In this document: positions 16,586 to 26,531 of the stretch, one piece after another
Layout of the letters: the number at the start of each line of letters is the position of its first letter
How positions within the stretch are numbered: the first letter of the stretch is position 1
NCBI GenBank assembly: GCA_023382535.1
Contig: JAHDWA010000048.1
Coordinates: forward strand, 16,371-80,370
DNA from: Anaerolineae bacterium
GTDB taxonomy: Bacteria; Chloroflexota; Anaerolineae; 4572-78; J111
Direction of reading: 5' to 3'
DNA: 64,000 nt
Made by a program: the position numbers and the translations under genes
The notes under the pieces: model-generated
Told to the model about the DNA's origin: nothing
Databases searched by the model: none
Seen by the model: the letters and a program-made list of their open reading frames with translations, nothing else

Positions 16586-19258
16586 TTATAAATCCTTCTT
16601 CATTCTGACCGGGCCATATACTTCACCCGGCCCTAACAGTTTCTCCGCCGGTCGCCCGGCCAGGTTGCGCGGGATCACTACCATCCCTTCACTCACCGTG
16701 CGGCTGATCCGCACCGGCAGCTTCACCGACGTCCCATTCTGGGTCACAAGGAGCGTATCGCCATTAACCAAGCCGATATTCTGCGCATCGGCGCGCGAAA
16801 CCAGGATTTGCGGCAGGACAAGGTGGCTGTGCATCAGCTCAGCTTCGACAAACAGCCGCCCCTCGTCGTACAGCATGCGCGGCGCAACCAGAGTCAGCGC
16901 CACGTCTTCATCCACCACCGCCGCCCTCGGCGCGATAAAGCGCAATGGCAGCTTGGCCGACTCATTTTCGGCCAGCGTGGCCCACTGCACCCCCTCGCGC
17001 ACATCGGCCGTGTAGCTCATGCCTTCGTAAATGTAATGGGATGTTTTGCGGGCCAGCGATACCGGCGCAACCAGATTCTCAAACTTCATGCCGGCGTACA
17101 GCGGCACAGCCTGGGTAATTTCGGCCATCACTCCATCCGCCGAAGCGTAAGGCCAATCCGCGCCCATCTGCCCGGCGATAGCGGTCAGGATGAGCCAATC
17201 GGCCCAGGCCACGCCCGGAGCCGGCACGGCGAGATCAAAGGCCTGCACCCGACGCTCGGCATTGGTAAAGGTGCCGTCGCGCTCGGCGGCGCCGCGGGCG
17301 GGCAGGACGACATCGGCCAGTTTGGCTGTTTCGGTCAGGAACAACTCCTGCACCACCAAAAAATCCAGCTTTTCCAGAGCGGCCCGGTAAGCCTCGCTTT
17401 CGACCACCGGATCAAGAGCAGCGATGAGCATCGCCTTGACCGGCGACCCTTCGGCCAGCATTTCCCGGGCCGACAAGCCCGCCTGCCCCGCTTCGACCGG
17501 CACATAGCCCGGCAGGCGGTCGGGCACAAGACCCATATCCGCCGCGCCCCGGCTGTTGGCGTGAGGCAAGATCGGGATAATCCCGTTGTTGGCTCTCCCG
17601 GCATGTCCCGTGACCAGCGCCAATGCCTCCAGGGCCGCGCGCAGGGCCGGATCATTCTCGGCTTCAAGGCCAAAGAAAATAATACCGTTCTCGGCCTCGG
17701 CGAAGGCTTTGGCCGCAGCTTTAATCTCATCAGGAGCAATACCGGTAATTTTACCAACCCAGTTGGGCGTATAATCTGACAACGCTTTTTCTAATTCGGC
17801 AAAACCGCTCGTATGACTCTCTAGCCATTCTTTGGCGGCGAGTCCCTGCTGGATCGCTGAAGCCAGCAAACCTAAAGCCAGGTGTGCTGCCGTGCCATAG
17901 CGATAGCGCAGCGTGGTTTGGGCTTGGGCGTCGAGCTTGGTCCGCCGACCCCCAGCATTAATCAGATGCGCGCCGCGTTTGCACGAAGCCGCAGCGACAC
18001 GCAGGTACAGAATGGGCGCTTCTTCGTCCAGGTCACAGCCCATGACCAGGATCGTTGTGCCTTTGCCAACCCGGCCTAAATCCGTACCGACGCCAACCCC
18101 GACCGTATAGGTGGTTTCATCTTCCAGCGCCGCGCTCAAGCCGACGCGGTGATCAATATTGTTGGTCCCAATAACCTGCCGGAAAAGTTTCTGGAACAGG
18201 TATAAGTCTTCATTGGACAGCCGCGCCCCGGCCAGGCCGCCCAATGCGTTGGGGCCGCCCGCTTGTTTGATCGCCGTAAATTTTTCGGCAACCAGGTTGA
18301 GCGCTTCACCCCAACTGGCTTCAACCAATTCGCCATTTTTACGCACCAGGGGAGTCGTCAGACGGTTGGGGCTGCCGTTAAAGTGATGCCCAAAGCGGCC
18401 CTTGTCGCAAATCCAGATTTCGTTGACCGCTTCATTCTGGCGGGGCATAACCCGCTTGATCTCGCCGGTACGTGTTCCCAATACCGTGTTGCAGCCGACG
18501 CTGCAATGGTTGCAGACACTCGGCACGTTGGCCATTTCCCAGGCCCGCGCCTGGAAGCGGAAGTCGCGGGTGGTCAGCGCCCCCACCGGGCAGATGTCGG
18601 TCGTATTGCCGGAGTAGTGGCTGTCGAAACCGGGATTCGAGTAGGTGACGATATGGGCCAGGCGGCCCCGCTCCTCGATAGCCAGGACCGGATCGTAGGC
18701 CACTTCCTGCTGAAAGCGGACACAGCGAGCGCAGAGCACACAGCGCTCCATATCCAGCGCGATCAAGTCACCCAGCGGGTAGGGTTTGGGGAAGTGCTGC
18801 TTGTCCCCATAGTCAAAGCGGCTCTTGCCCGGCCCGTGGCGGATGGTCAAGTCTTGCAGGGGACACTCGCCGCCCTTGTCACAAACCGGGCAATCCAGCG
18901 GATGGCTGGTCAACAAAAATTCGAGGATGGCCTTGCGGTCGGCCAGGACTGCCTCGGAGTTAACTTTGACCACCATGCCCTCGGAAACCGGGGTGGTACA
19001 GGCGGTGGTGGGCTTGGGCATGAAGCGGATAACCGGCTGGCCGTTTTCGTCCAGTTGCGGCTGTTTGGTCGCCGGGTCAATCGCCGGGGTGCCAACTTCC
19101 ACCAGGCACATACGGCACATGCCAACTGAGTCCAGCTTGGCATGGTAGCAAAATACGGGAATCTCGTTGGCGATGCGTTTGGCCGCTTCGACAATGAGCG
19201 TCCCCTTGGGCACGGCGACTTCGACACCGTCTATCGTTAAAGTAACTTGATCTGACAT
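16586..19258 (-). CDS. nuoG: NADH-quinone oxidoreductase subunit G
   Basis: The 890-residue iron-sulfur subunit of the NADH module. The N-terminal 2Fe-2S ferredoxin (CYHAKLDSVGMCRMC) is followed by the His/Cys cluster HPLDCPVCDKGGECPLQD, 4Fe-4S motifs (CVLCARCVRFQ) and a molybdopterin-oxidoreductase-like body starting CNHCSVGCN. SD GGGGA precedes the ATG. The later part (about residue 300 on) has the usual degenerate dimethyl-sulfoxide-reductase-like fold without obvious cofactor ligands, as normal for NuoG. Confidence 0.95.
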   Translation of the reverse strand: MSDQVTLTIDGVEVAVPKGTLIVEAAKRIANEIPVFCYHAKLDSVGMCRMCLVEVGTPAIDPATKQPQLDENGQPVIRFMPKPTTACTTPVSEGMVVKVNSEAVLADRKAILEFLLTSHPLDCPVCDKGGECPLQDLTIRHGPGKSRFDYGDKQHFPKPYPLGDLIALDMERCVLCARCVRFQQEVAYDPVLAIEERGRLAHIVTYSNPGFDSHYSGNTTDICPVGALTTRDFRFQARAWEMANVPSVCNHCSVGCNTVLGTRTGEIKRVMPRQNEAVNEIWICDKGRFGHHFNGSPNRLTTPLVRKNGELVEASWGEALNLVAEKFTAIKQAGGPNALGGLAGARLSNEDLYLFQKLFRQVIGTNNIDHRVGLSAALEDETTYTVGVGVGTDLGRVGKGTTILVMGCDLDEEAPILYLRVAAASCKRGAHLINAGGRRTKLDAQAQTTLRYRYGTAAHLALGLLASAIQQGLAAKEWLESHTSGFAELEKALSDYTPNWVGKITGIAPDEIKAAAKAFAEAENGIIFFGLEAENDPALRAALEALALVTGHAGRANNGIIPILPHANSRGAADMGLVPDRLPGYVPVEAGQAGLSAREMLAEGSPVKAMLIAALDPVVESEAYRAALEKLDFLVVQELFLTETAKLADVVLPARGAAERDGTFTNAERRVQAFDLAVPAPGVAWADWLILTAIAGQMGADWPYASADGVMAEITQAVPLYAGMKFENLVAPVSLARKTSHYIYEGMSYTADVREGVQWATLAENESAKLPLRFIAPRAAVVDEDVALTLVAPRMLYDEGRLFVEAELMHSHLVLPQILVSRADAQNIGLVNGDTLLVTQNGTSVKLPVRISRTVSEGMVVIPRNLAGRPAEKLLGPGEVYGPVRMKKDL

Positions 19259-19324
19259 TTTTCCCCATTTAATCCGTAAGACAAGCTGTTAGCTTGTCCA
19301 ATTGGGACAAACTCACAGTTTGTC

Positions 19325-20644
19325 CTACAAATACAGATGCACCAAATTCTTTTGCGGCTGACCGTTTTCGCTTTCCTCGTTCACCGCCAAAGCTTCGTAC
19401 TCCGGGCCAAACAATTTCAGGCTGGTCCGCACGCCGGGGATGACAAACTCGCCCAACAGGCAGAAGCAGTTGCCTTCCATTTGGTCAATGATGCTGCTGA
19501 GCAACTCGACATCTTTTTTGCTGCCCCGTCCCTGGCGCAGCTTTTCATAGACATGGACTAGCCAATAAGTTCCTTCCCGGCAGGGACTGCATTTGCCGCA
19601 GCTTTCGTGCTTGAAGAATTTGACGTTTTTCTCAGCCGCCCAGACCGCGTCCACCGTCTCGTCTAAAATGATGAACGAAGCCGAACCCAACATAGTCCCG
19701 GCGGCAGCCATCGCTTCATAATCCATCGTCGTATCGAGCTTGTCCGGACCGATAATAGCCGATGAAGCGCCAGCCGGTAAAATTCCTTTGACCGCCTTCC
19801 CATCAATAATGCCGCCGCCGCACTCCTCAATCAGGTAGCGGATGGGCGTGCCCAGGGGCAGTTCGTAATTACCCGGCCGGTTGACCCGCCCGCTTAAGGA
19901 AAAGATTTTGGTGCCGGGGCTTTTTTCGGTGCCGAACTGGCGGTACCAATCGGCCCCGTTGGCAATTATCGGCGGCACGTTGGCCAGGGTTTCCACATTG
20001 TTGATGACGGTCGGCTTGGCATACAACCCCTCGACCGCCGGGAAAGGCGGCCGGCTGCGCGGCTGGCCCATCAGCCCTTCCAGGCTGTTGAGCAGGGCCG
20101 TTTCCTCGCCGCAGATATACGCTCCGGCGCCCAGGTGCAGGTAGATGTTTAAGGAGAAGTCGCTGCCCAGAATATTTTTACCCAGGAAGCCCTTGGCATA
20201 AGCATCATCCACTGCTTTCTGCAGCCCATCAGGGCCGTTGAAGACAGGCATAAATTCGCCCCGGCCGTAGATGTAGGCCGTCTCCGCACCAACGGCATAG
20301 GCGCACAGAATCACCCCTTCGATAAACTGGTGCGGGTTGTAGGTCATAATCTCCCGGTCTTTGAACGTGCCGGGTTCGCTCTCGTCGGCGTTAACCACAA
20401 TGTATTTGGGGAAGATATTCTTGGGGATGAAGCTCCACTTGACCCCAGCGGGAAAGCCCGCGCCGCCGCGTCCCCGCAGCCCCGACGCCTTGACTTCATT
20501 CATCACCGCTTCGGGGGTCATCTCTTTCAGGGCCTTTTTCAAGCCCTCATAGCCGCCATTGGCCGTATAAACATCAATTTCACGAATGTTTTCCACGTCA
20601 CGATGGCGCAGTAAAACATGTTTTTCCAGGAGGTTGTTCGCCAT
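19325..20644 (-). CDS. nuoF: NADH-quinone oxidoreductase subunit F
   Basis: NADH-oxidising flavoprotein of complex I, 439 residues. It carries the NADH/FMN-binding GRGGAGFPAGVKW region, YICGEETALLNSLEG and the C-terminal 4Fe-4S motif CGKCSPCREGT with a distal Cys (CFCLLG). SD AGGAG precedes the ATG. NuoE is directly upstream. Its presence with NuoE and NuoG shows a full NADH-linked complex rather than a ferredoxin-linked 11-subunit form. Confidence 0.96.
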   Translation of the reverse strand: MANNLLEKHVLLRHRDVENIREIDVYTANGGYEGLKKALKEMTPEAVMNEVKASGLRGRGGAGFPAGVKWSFIPKNIFPKYIVVNADESEPGTFKDREIMTYNPHQFIEGVILCAYAVGAETAYIYGRGEFMPVFNGPDGLQKAVDDAYAKGFLGKNILGSDFSLNIYLHLGAGAYICGEETALLNSLEGLMGQPRSRPPFPAVEGLYAKPTVINNVETLANVPPIIANGADWYRQFGTEKSPGTKIFSLSGRVNRPGNYELPLGTPIRYLIEECGGGIIDGKAVKGILPAGASSAIIGPDKLDTTMDYEAMAAAGTMLGSASFIILDETVDAVWAAEKNVKFFKHESCGKCSPCREGTYWLVHVYEKLRQGRGSKKDVELLSSIIDQMEGNCFCLLGEFVIPGVRTSLKLFGPEYEALAVNEESENGQPQKNLVHLYL

Positions 20645-20655
20645 AAATGCTCCTC

Positions 20656-21150
20656 TTACCGAGCGACCTTTTCCGCCGCTCGCAGCCGGTCAATCACTTC
20701 GTCAATCTGCTCGTCCGTTAAGTTCTCGTAGTATTCCAGGTTAATTTGCAGGCAGGGCGCTTTATCGCAGGCGGCAATGCAGACAACCGACTCGACCGTA
20801 AACAGTCCGTCCTCGGTTGTGCCGCCATGCGGCCCCAGGCCCATGCGCTGGCAGAAACGTTTGTAGAAATCTTCCGCACCGCGCAGGGCGCAGGGCAGGT
20901 CGGTGCAGACCTGGACCATGTATTTGCCGGTCGGCTCTTTGCGGAAAAGGGTGTAAAACCCGATGATCGAATGAACGTGCGTGACCGGTATATCCAGCGC
21001 CTCGGCGACAGCGGCAATATCGTCGTCGTCCAGCCAGTTTTTCTCCCGCTGGGCCAGGTATAACGCCGGCAGTACCGCCGACAGCTTCCGTTCAGGCGGA
21101 TATTTTTTCAAAATTTCGTCGAGTTCCTGTTGTTCTTTTTCAGACCACAT
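20656..21150 (-). CDS. nuoE: NADH-quinone oxidoreductase subunit E
   Basis: A 164-residue thioredoxin-fold 2Fe-2S subunit of the NADH module. The four ligands are CTDLPC and CIAAC, with the normal spacing C-x4-C and C-x3-C. The N-terminal helical part (KYPPERKLSAVLPALYLAQ) is typical. It stands 11 bp before nuoF. Confidence 0.95.
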   Translation of the reverse strand: MWSEKEQQELDEILKKYPPERKLSAVLPALYLAQREKNWLDDDDIAAVAEALDIPVTHVHSIIGFYTLFRKEPTGKYMVQVCTDLPCALRGAEDFYKRFCQRMGLGPHGGTTEDGLFTVESVVCIAACDKAPCLQINLEYYENLTDEQIDEVIDRLRAAEKVAR

Positions 21151-21214
21151 AAAGGAGTCCTCACAATTTTTCTACTGAGAGACAAGGGCGTGAAACGTGA
21201 TGCGTGTTCCGTTT

Positions 21215-21282
21215 TACTATCTTGCTACCTGCCATCCACCATCCGCTATCTGTTACCTTGCGACCTGCTACCTGTCTACCTC
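21215..21282. repeat. Heptad tract between nuoCD and nuoE
   Basis: Consecutive 7-bp units TGCTACC, TGCCATC, CACCATC, CGCTATC, TGTTACC continue up to the 3' end of nuoCD. No clear complementary arm is present, so this may be half of a decayed element. Confidence 0.55.
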
Positions 21283-23052
21283 ACCTAACACAATGTCTAT
21301 CGAGCCAATAATAGCAATCAAATCTGACACAAAACCGCCCTTGGCCATGGTATGGGTGGCTTGCAGATTGACAAACGACGGCCCGCGCACCCGCAGCCGG
21401 TGAGGTATGGCTGTGCCATCGCTGATGAGACCAAAACCCAGCCAGCCCTTGGGATTTTCGGCCACGTAGTAGACCTGCCCATCAGGCGGGCGGTAGCCTT
21501 CCGTAACCAATTTAAAGTGGTGAATGAGCGACTCCATGCTGGTGGAAATCTCTTCTCGCGGCGGCAGTGCCACTTTGCGGTCGGCGGTGCGGAAGGGGCC
21601 GGGCTGAATCTTGTTGAGGGCCTGCTCGACGATGCGGGTGCTCTGGCGCAGTTCATTGATCCGCACTTCATAGCGGGCGTAGCAGTCAGCGCCGGTCGAG
21701 GTCGGCACGTCGAAATCAAAGTGATCGTAGCAGGAGTAAGGCTGCACTTTGCGCAAATCCAGCGGCACCCCGGCGGCCCGCAGCATTGGCCCGGTCACAC
21801 TCAAGCCAATCGCCTCCTCTGCCGATAGATAGCCAATACCCTTAGTCCGGCTCAACCAGATGGGGTTGTCGGTCAGCATGGCTTCGTAATCTTCCAGATA
21901 CTCCTTAAACTCGGCCAGGAAGGCTTTGACCGCATCGTTAAAGGCGCCGGGCAGCGGCCAGCGCAGCCCGCCGACACTGAAGTAGCTGGTCGTCATACGC
22001 GCGCCGCAGACCATTTCAAATATATCCAAAATACGTTCGCGCATCTGGAAGCAGTACATGACCAGGGCATGGCCGGTACCACTGACATCCATGGCGTGGG
22101 TGCCCAGCCAGATCAAGTGGCTGGCAATCCGCTGCAATTCTGAGCAGATGACGCGGGCATATTGGGCATACTCAGGGATCTCCACGCCCAACAGCTTTTC
22201 AACTGCCAGCACATAGGCCAGGTTGTTGTTCATGGGTGCGGCGTAATCCATGCGGTCACAGTAGGGAATATATTTTTCGTACCGCTTGTTCTCACCGGTT
22301 TTTTCAAAACCGGAGTGGAGATAGCCCAATTCCGGGCTAACCTTGAGCACAATTTCGCCGTCCAATTCGACCGCCAGGCGCAGCACGCCGTGAGTCGCCG
22401 GGTGGTGCGGCCCCAGGTTGAGGACCATATGCTCTTCGGTGTCCATGTCTTCCGGCAGCTCGGTCAGGTACGACGGCCCGACCATAATCTGTTTGCCCAG
22501 GTGGGCAAAACGCGGATTTTTGCGGTCGTGCTCAAAGTAGACCGGCTCGCCGCCCAGCGGGTAATCTTTGCGCAGGGGATGGCCCACCCAGTTATCGGGC
22601 ATCAAAATGCGGTGCATCCAGGGATGACCGCTAAATTCAATGCCCATGAGATCGTAGGTTTCGCGCTCCAGCCAGTTAGCGCCCGGCCAGATGTCGGTCA
22701 CGCTCGGCAATGCCGGCAGGTCGCCTTGCTTACCGTTACTGATGCCGTAGGCGCTGCCCTCCCCCGGTCGGTCGGGCGCAGCCACAATGACCCGCAGAAA
22801 TTTGTTTCTGGGAATCGAGTACAGCTCATAATTGGCGGCAAAGCGGGGTGTCTGTCTCAGTTTGAGCCGGTCAGTCCCATAAACATCAATCAGCAGGTTA
22901 TATTGCAGCTCTTTATCGTCTCGCAAAAAAAGGGCCACATCGTGCCAATGAGCGGCATCAACCTGAAGGGTCACCGTATCCCGAAACTCAGTCTGCCCCT
23001 TTACCCCGGACGGAAAAACTGCTTCTAATTTTTCAACAGTCGTATCGGTCAT
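21268..23052 (-). CDS. nuoCD: NADH-quinone oxidoreductase subunit C/D fusion
   Basis: A 594-residue fusion of the 30-kDa (NuoC) and 49-kDa (NuoD) peripheral subunits. Residues about 20-185 carry the NuoC signature ([32 protein letters not shown]). From about 205 the NuoD part begins ([15 protein letters not shown]) and includes [13 protein letters not shown] and [11 protein letters not shown], which line the quinone site. Fused nuoCD is well known in other phyla; no stop or SD lies between the halves. The start has only a weak SD. Confidence 0.95.
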   Translation of the reverse strand: MTDTTVEKLEAVFPSGVKGQTEFRDTVTLQVDAAHWHDVALFLRDDKELQYNLLIDVYGTDRLKLRQTPRFAANYELYSIPRNKFLRVIVAAPDRPGEGSAYGISNGKQGDLPALPSVTDIWPGANWLERETYDLMGIEFSGHPWMHRILMPDNWVGHPLRKDYPLGGEPVYFEHDRKNPRFAHLGKQIMVGPSYLTELPEDMDTEEHMVLNLGPHHPATHGVLRLAVELDGEIVLKVSPELGYLHSGFEKTGENKRYEKYIPYCDRMDYAAPMNNNLAYVLAVEKLLGVEIPEYAQYARVICSELQRIASHLIWLGTHAMDVSGTGHALVMYCFQMRERILDIFEMVCGARMTTSYFSVGGLRWPLPGAFNDAVKAFLAEFKEYLEDYEAMLTDNPIWLSRTKGIGYLSAEEAIGLSVTGPMLRAAGVPLDLRKVQPYSCYDHFDFDVPTSTGADCYARYEVRINELRQSTRIVEQALNKIQPGPFRTADRKVALPPREEISTSMESLIHHFKLVTEGYRPPDGQVYYVAENPKGWLGFGLISDGTAIPHRLRVRGPSFVNLQATHTMAKGGFVSDLIAIIGSIDIVLGEVDR

Positions 23053-23136
23053 TTTATAAAATCCATCTAAAGAACGGAACTCAAGGAACCCAAAAGTCTA
23101 AAAGTCCCTATGAGTTCCCCTCAGTTCCCACTCTTT

Positions 23137-23667
23137 TTACTCTCTAATGCCCAATTTTTCCTCGGCCCTGATTTTCTTTTGCAATTGAGTCAAGGCGTAA
23201 AGCAATGCCTCCGGGCGAGGGGGGCAGCCGGGCACATACACGTCAACTGGCAAAATCTTATCCACCCCTTGAATAATGGCGTAATTATTGAACGGCCCGC
23301 CGCACGAGGCGCAGTCACCCATAGCAATAACCCACTTGGGGTAGGACATCTGGTCGTAAATGCGCTTGATCACGGGGGCCATTTTGTTCGAAACCCGGCC
23401 GGAAACAATCAACAAATCGGCCTGCCGGGGCGAGGCCCGAAACACTTCCGAGCCAAAACGAGCAATATCAAAACGAGGCATGCCGGCAGCGATTTGCTCA
23501 ATGGCGCAGCAGGCCAAACCAAATAACAGCGGCCAAACCGAATTTGAGCGCCCCCAATTAACGGCATCTTCCAGCCGGGCCAGGGCAACGCCCAGGCTAC
23601 CGGTTTTACCTTCGGCATCAGCCGCGCCAAGTTCTTGAGGAGTTGGAACTCCAACAGCTACTCCCAT
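23137..23667 (-). CDS. nuoB: NADH-quinone oxidoreductase subunit B
   Basis: A 176-residue subunit carrying the N2 4Fe-4S cluster next to quinone. Ligands are the tandem Cys in FGLACCAIE plus GDCASCGG and [11 protein letters not shown] start at 23688 is open, but AGGAG sits 8 bases before the ATG at 23667 (MGVAVG), which is preferred; it overlaps nuoA by 10 bp. Confidence 0.94.
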   Translation of the reverse strand: MGVAVGVPTPQELGAADAEGKTGSLGVALARLEDAVNWGRSNSVWPLLFGLACCAIEQIAAGMPRFDIARFGSEVFRASPRQADLLIVSGRVSNKMAPVIKRIYDQMSYPKWVIAMGDCASCGGPFNNYAIIQGVDKILPVDVYVPGCPPRPEALLYALTQLQKKIRAEEKLGIRE

Positions 23668-24014
23668 TCCAGTGCTCCTTTCTTCCACACGTAGATGTAA
23701 CTTTCAACCAAAAGCAAGGCAAATATCCCGATCTGAGCCAGCCCATACCACTTCAAATCCCAAAATAGCACCGCCCACGGATAGAAAAACAGGACCTCGA
23801 TATCAAACAGGATGAAAAGCATGGCAATCATATAATATTGAATCGGTACCCGGCGGCGGGCATCGCCATAACTCAGTTTCCCTGATTCGACCACTTCTGA
23901 TTTGGCTTTGTTGGGCCGGCGTGGGCCTAAAAAATGGGGCACGATCAAGGAAACAGAAGCAATAAAGGTACAGACCAAAATAAAGATCAATACAGGCAGA
24001 TAATCTGACGGCAT
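23658..24014 (-). CDS. nuoA: NADH-quinone oxidoreductase subunit A
   Basis: Three-helix membrane subunit, 118 residues, first gene of the complex I operon. The conserved [21 protein letters not shown] segment, here with Asp-Ile-Glu, is present ([17 protein letters not shown]). Weak SD. It is preceded by a good minus-strand promoter at 24077-24105. Confidence 0.94.
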   Translation of the reverse strand: MPSDYLPVLIFILVCTFIASVSLIVPHFLGPRRPNKAKSEVVESGKLSYGDARRRVPIQYYMIAMLFILFDIEVLFFYPWAVLFWDLKWYGLAQIGIFALLLVESYIYVWKKGALEWE

Positions 24015-24076
24015 AATGAGTTTCTTTCTCGCAGCATCGTTGAGGCTTATGCTTTTTTACCGCGCGGCATTCGTTA

Positions 24077-24105
24077 AGTTTATCACAAGGACTTTAACTT
24101 GTCAA
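24077..24105 (-). promoter_or_regulatory. Promoter of the nuo operon
   Basis: Minus-strand TTGACA (24100-24105), 17-bp spacer, TAAACT (24077-24082). It drives the gene run from nuoA leftward and lies back to back with the peptidase promoter near 24155. Confidence 0.65.
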
Positions 24106-24151
24106 AAGGGTAAATTTGCGCAAACGCATATAATGAAGTTATTGATCTCTA

Positions 24152-24160
24152 TGGTATAAT
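24152..24160 (+). promoter_or_regulatory. Extended -10 promoter of the first M1-like peptidase gene
   Basis: TGGTATAAT is an extended -10 element. Its last base is only 7 nt before the ATG at 24168, so the transcript would start at or next to the initiation codon and be leaderless. Confidence 0.65.
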
Positions 24161-24167
24161 CCGGGGT

Positions 24168-25715
24168 ATGCGCAACCGTCTAACCAGTCAATCCGCCCCT
24201 CGCCGTCTTTCGTCTTCCGCCTCCCATCTTCTATCTTCTATCTTCTACCTTCTATCCTCTATCCTCTTGACTGCCTGCGCCTTCGATCCCGAAACTTTCT
24301 TGGTTGAAACCGGCCTCATTACCCCGACTCCCACCCCTGATCCTTTTTTTCATTACCGGGCCGCACTGCAGCCCTGGGCGCAGCGGGATATTGAGGCCGC
24401 CGGTCCATTACCCAGTTATCACATCACTGCCAGGCTGGATGAAGCCGATCAGACCCTGCAGGGCGTCGCCCAGATTATTGTACCCAATCCCGGCTCAGAG
24501 CTGATTTTTCATCTCTACCCCAACTTACAAAATTATGGGGGGGCCAGCCGGGTTACGACGGCGTTGGTCAACAGCACCCCTGTTAGGATTACTGCCATTG
24601 CCGACGAGACAGCTATCCGTTTGACCTTACCGGCAGTTAGCTCACCTCTCGGATTTGTCACCGTAGATTTGGCCTTTGTCACCGGCTTGAGCAGCCAGCC
24701 AGGCTTAGATGCAGGCAATTATACTCTCTTTGGTTGGGATGGCCCAATTCTTAGCCTGCCCGGCTTTTACCCGACCCTGGCCGTCCGGCAAGACGGGGAG
24801 TGGGTCTTGGATAACCCACCCCCCCATGCCGACGTCCTTTTTAACGAAGTCGCCCTGTACCAGCTTGACCTGACCCTGCCCCGCGATCTGGTCGTCGCGG
24901 CCAGCGGTGTCACCCTGAATGTTATTGATAACCCCGATGACAGCCGCACCTGGCAAATTATCGGCGGCCCGCTGCGGGATATGACCGTCATCGCCGGGCC
25001 GTTCCAGGCGGTCAGCGAGAGCGCCGCCGGGGCGACGGTCACTTCCTATTACTTACCCGGCCACGAAGCCGCGGCCCGGCTCGTTATGGCCCACGCTACC
25101 GCCTCGCTACGTTTCTACAGCGACATTTATGGTCTCTACCCTTATACCGAGCTTGACGTGGTCGAAGCGCCGCTCAATTTCCGGGGGATGGAATACACCG
25201 GGCTGGTTTTAATCGGCGAAGATTTGTACCACAACAGCGATCCGGCAACTCGCCCGCAGCAGGCATTTCTGGTCGCTCATGAAGTGGCCCACCAATGGTG
25301 GTACGCGCTGGTTGGCAATAACCCTTACCAACATCCCTGGCTGGATGAAGGTCTGGCCGAATACAGCGCCTTTGAGTATTACCGTGGCATCTTGGGTGAG
25401 GGCGAGGCCGAGCGGCTCATGACCGGCCGCTGGCTCATTCCCTTTGACAGCGCCGCCGGCAGTGTGGATGGCAGCGTTGACCGCCCAGCCGCCGCTTTCG
25501 ATCCGGCTAGCTACGAGTTACTGGTTTATGCCAAAGCTGCTCTCTTTTTCAATGCTCTACACGACCAGTTGGGTGAGGCGATGTACCGGCAGGCGCTGCA
25601 AACTTACTACCTTGAAAACCGCTACCGCATCGCCACTCCACAGACTTTTCTGGCCACGGCCCAGCGCGTCTCCGGCCAGAATTTGAATCCGCTGGTAGAA
25701 GAGTGGTTGAGGTAG
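24168..25715 (+). CDS. M1-family metallopeptidase-like lipoprotein
   Basis: A 515-residue predicted zinc aminopeptidase anchored outside the membrane. The signal peptide ends in lipobox LTAC (Cys about residue 37). The gluzincin motif is HEVAHQWW with the third ligand Glu 18 residues later (WLDEGLAEYS). A GMEYTG stretch replaces the usual GAMEN motif. Unusually, the signal peptide core (LLSSIFY-LLSSILL) is encoded by a tract of 7-bp repeats at 24202-24271. The predicted transcript is leaderless. A paralogue with the same layout lies at 28309-29982. Confidence 0.88.
   Translation: MRNRLTSQSAPRRLSSSASHLLSSIFYLLSSILLTACAFDPETFLVETGLITPTPTPDPFFHYRAALQPWAQRDIEAAGPLPSYHITARLDEADQTLQGVAQIIVPNPGSELIFHLYPNLQNYGGASRVTTALVNSTPVRITAIADETAIRLTLPAVSSPLGFVTVDLAFVTGLSSQPGLDAGNYTLFGWDGPILSLPGFYPTLAVRQDGEWVLDNPPPHADVLFNEVALYQLDLTLPRDLVVAASGVTLNVIDNPDDSRTWQIIGGPLRDMTVIAGPFQAVSESAAGATVTSYYLPGHEAAARLVMAHATASLRFYSDIYGLYPYTELDVVEAPLNFRGMEYTGLVLIGEDLYHNSDPATRPQQAFLVAHEVAHQWWYALVGNNPYQHPWLDEGLAEYSAFEYYRGILGEGEAERLMTGRWLIPFDSAAGSVDGSVDRPAAAFDPASYELLVYAKAALFFNALHDQLGEAMYRQALQTYYLENRYRIATPQTFLATAQRVSGQNLNPLVEEWLR
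24202..24271 (+). repeat. Heptad tract inside the peptidase signal peptide
   Basis: Ten consecutive 7-bp units, including TCTATCT, TCTATCT, TCTACCT, TCTATCC, TCTATCC. Because 7 bp repeats in frame every 21 bp, the protein shows a 7-residue repeat (LLSSIFY, LLSSILL). Confidence 0.85.
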
Positions 25716-25759
25716 AAAAAACCTTCGAGATTTCAAACACCTCAAAGGACCGCTTTAAT

Positions 25760-26458
25760 TCAATCCCGCCGAACCGCCCGCCATTGCTCCCCGGCAGGCT
25801 CGACCAGCAGTATCGCCTCCCCACCGATGAGGGCCGGGCGGATTTTATTCTCGGTTTCAATCAAGCCGTTGTTCACCACTTGCCCGGCCAGGGTGCGCAC
25901 CCCGCTAATGCCCGCCGCCATAATGGCCTCGACCGGCTGTACGCCCCGCAGCTCACGAATCTGTCCCACCGAAATGAAACGACCATCCTCTCCAGTCGAA
26001 GCCAAGGCGACGGCTGCCAGCGCCCCAATGATGCCGCCGCCAGTTCCACCCAATTCCCGCAGGATGAGCTGGTGGGTATCGGCCAGGCGGCGCGCTTCTT
26101 CCTGGGTCACCAGGGTGGTTTTGGTCCGGTAGCCAAACTCGATGGCCGGCAGCGGCACGTCGAACGCTACACAGAGGCCGGGATCGCTGCCGGGCTGGAA
26201 GCGGGCCAGCATGAGCGCGGCCACCTCATCGGCCACCTGGGTCAAATTTAGAGTAGCTTCGTCCACCGCTAAATGAATCACATTGGCGCTGTTGCGGGCG
26301 GTCATCGGCACACGCGGGTCGTTAAGCAGTTGGTGGCGGGTAATCCCAATCAGTGGCCAGCGCTCTGCCAGCATGGCGGCAATGTCACGGGCCAGGTGGC
26401 CCGTACCCGGTGAGTTCAAGATATCGGTATCATCTATTCCAACATAGAGTCTTGACAT
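25760..26458 (-). CDS. TiaS-like (tRNA-Ile2 agmatinylcytidine synthase-related) protein
   Basis: A 232-residue cytosolic protein. The N-terminus YVGIDDTDILNSPGTGHLAR resembles the opening GIDDTDSP motif of TiaS, the archaeal enzyme that modifies the wobble C of tRNA-Ile2. It also has a Gly-rich LGGTGGGIIGALAAVALAS. It is much shorter than archaeal TiaS and lacks the zinc-ribbon part, so the same activity is unlikely. Bacteria normally use TilS for this base. The promoter region is shared with the divergent gene at 26532. Function is best left as unknown within a TiaS-related fold. Confidence 0.55.
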   Translation of the reverse strand: MSRLYVGIDDTDILNSPGTGHLARDIAAMLAERWPLIGITRHQLLNDPRVPMTARNSANVIHLAVDEATLNLTQVADEVAALMLARFQPGSDPGLCVAFDVPLPAIEFGYRTKTTLVTQEEARRLADTHQLILRELGGTGGGIIGALAAVALASTGEDGRFISVGQIRELRGVQPVEAIMAAGISGVRTLAGQVVNNGLIETENKIRPALIGGEAILLVEPAGEQWRAVRRD

Positions 26459-26480
26459 TAACTAAATCCTCCGGTACAAT
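26452..26480 (+). promoter_or_regulatory. Promoter of the small gene/DUF134 operon
   Basis: TTGACA (26452-26457), 17-bp spacer, TACAAT (26475-26480). The -35 overlaps the start codon of the divergent TiaS-like gene. Confidence 0.75.
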
Positions 26481-26531
26481 AATTTTGGGTATATGCCCAA
26501 AACTTTCTCAAAAAAGAAGGAGTCAAAAAAT

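Noticed and set aside
22162..23028. Open frame antisense to nuoCD
   Set aside because: No SD, no domain, and nuoCD is certain.
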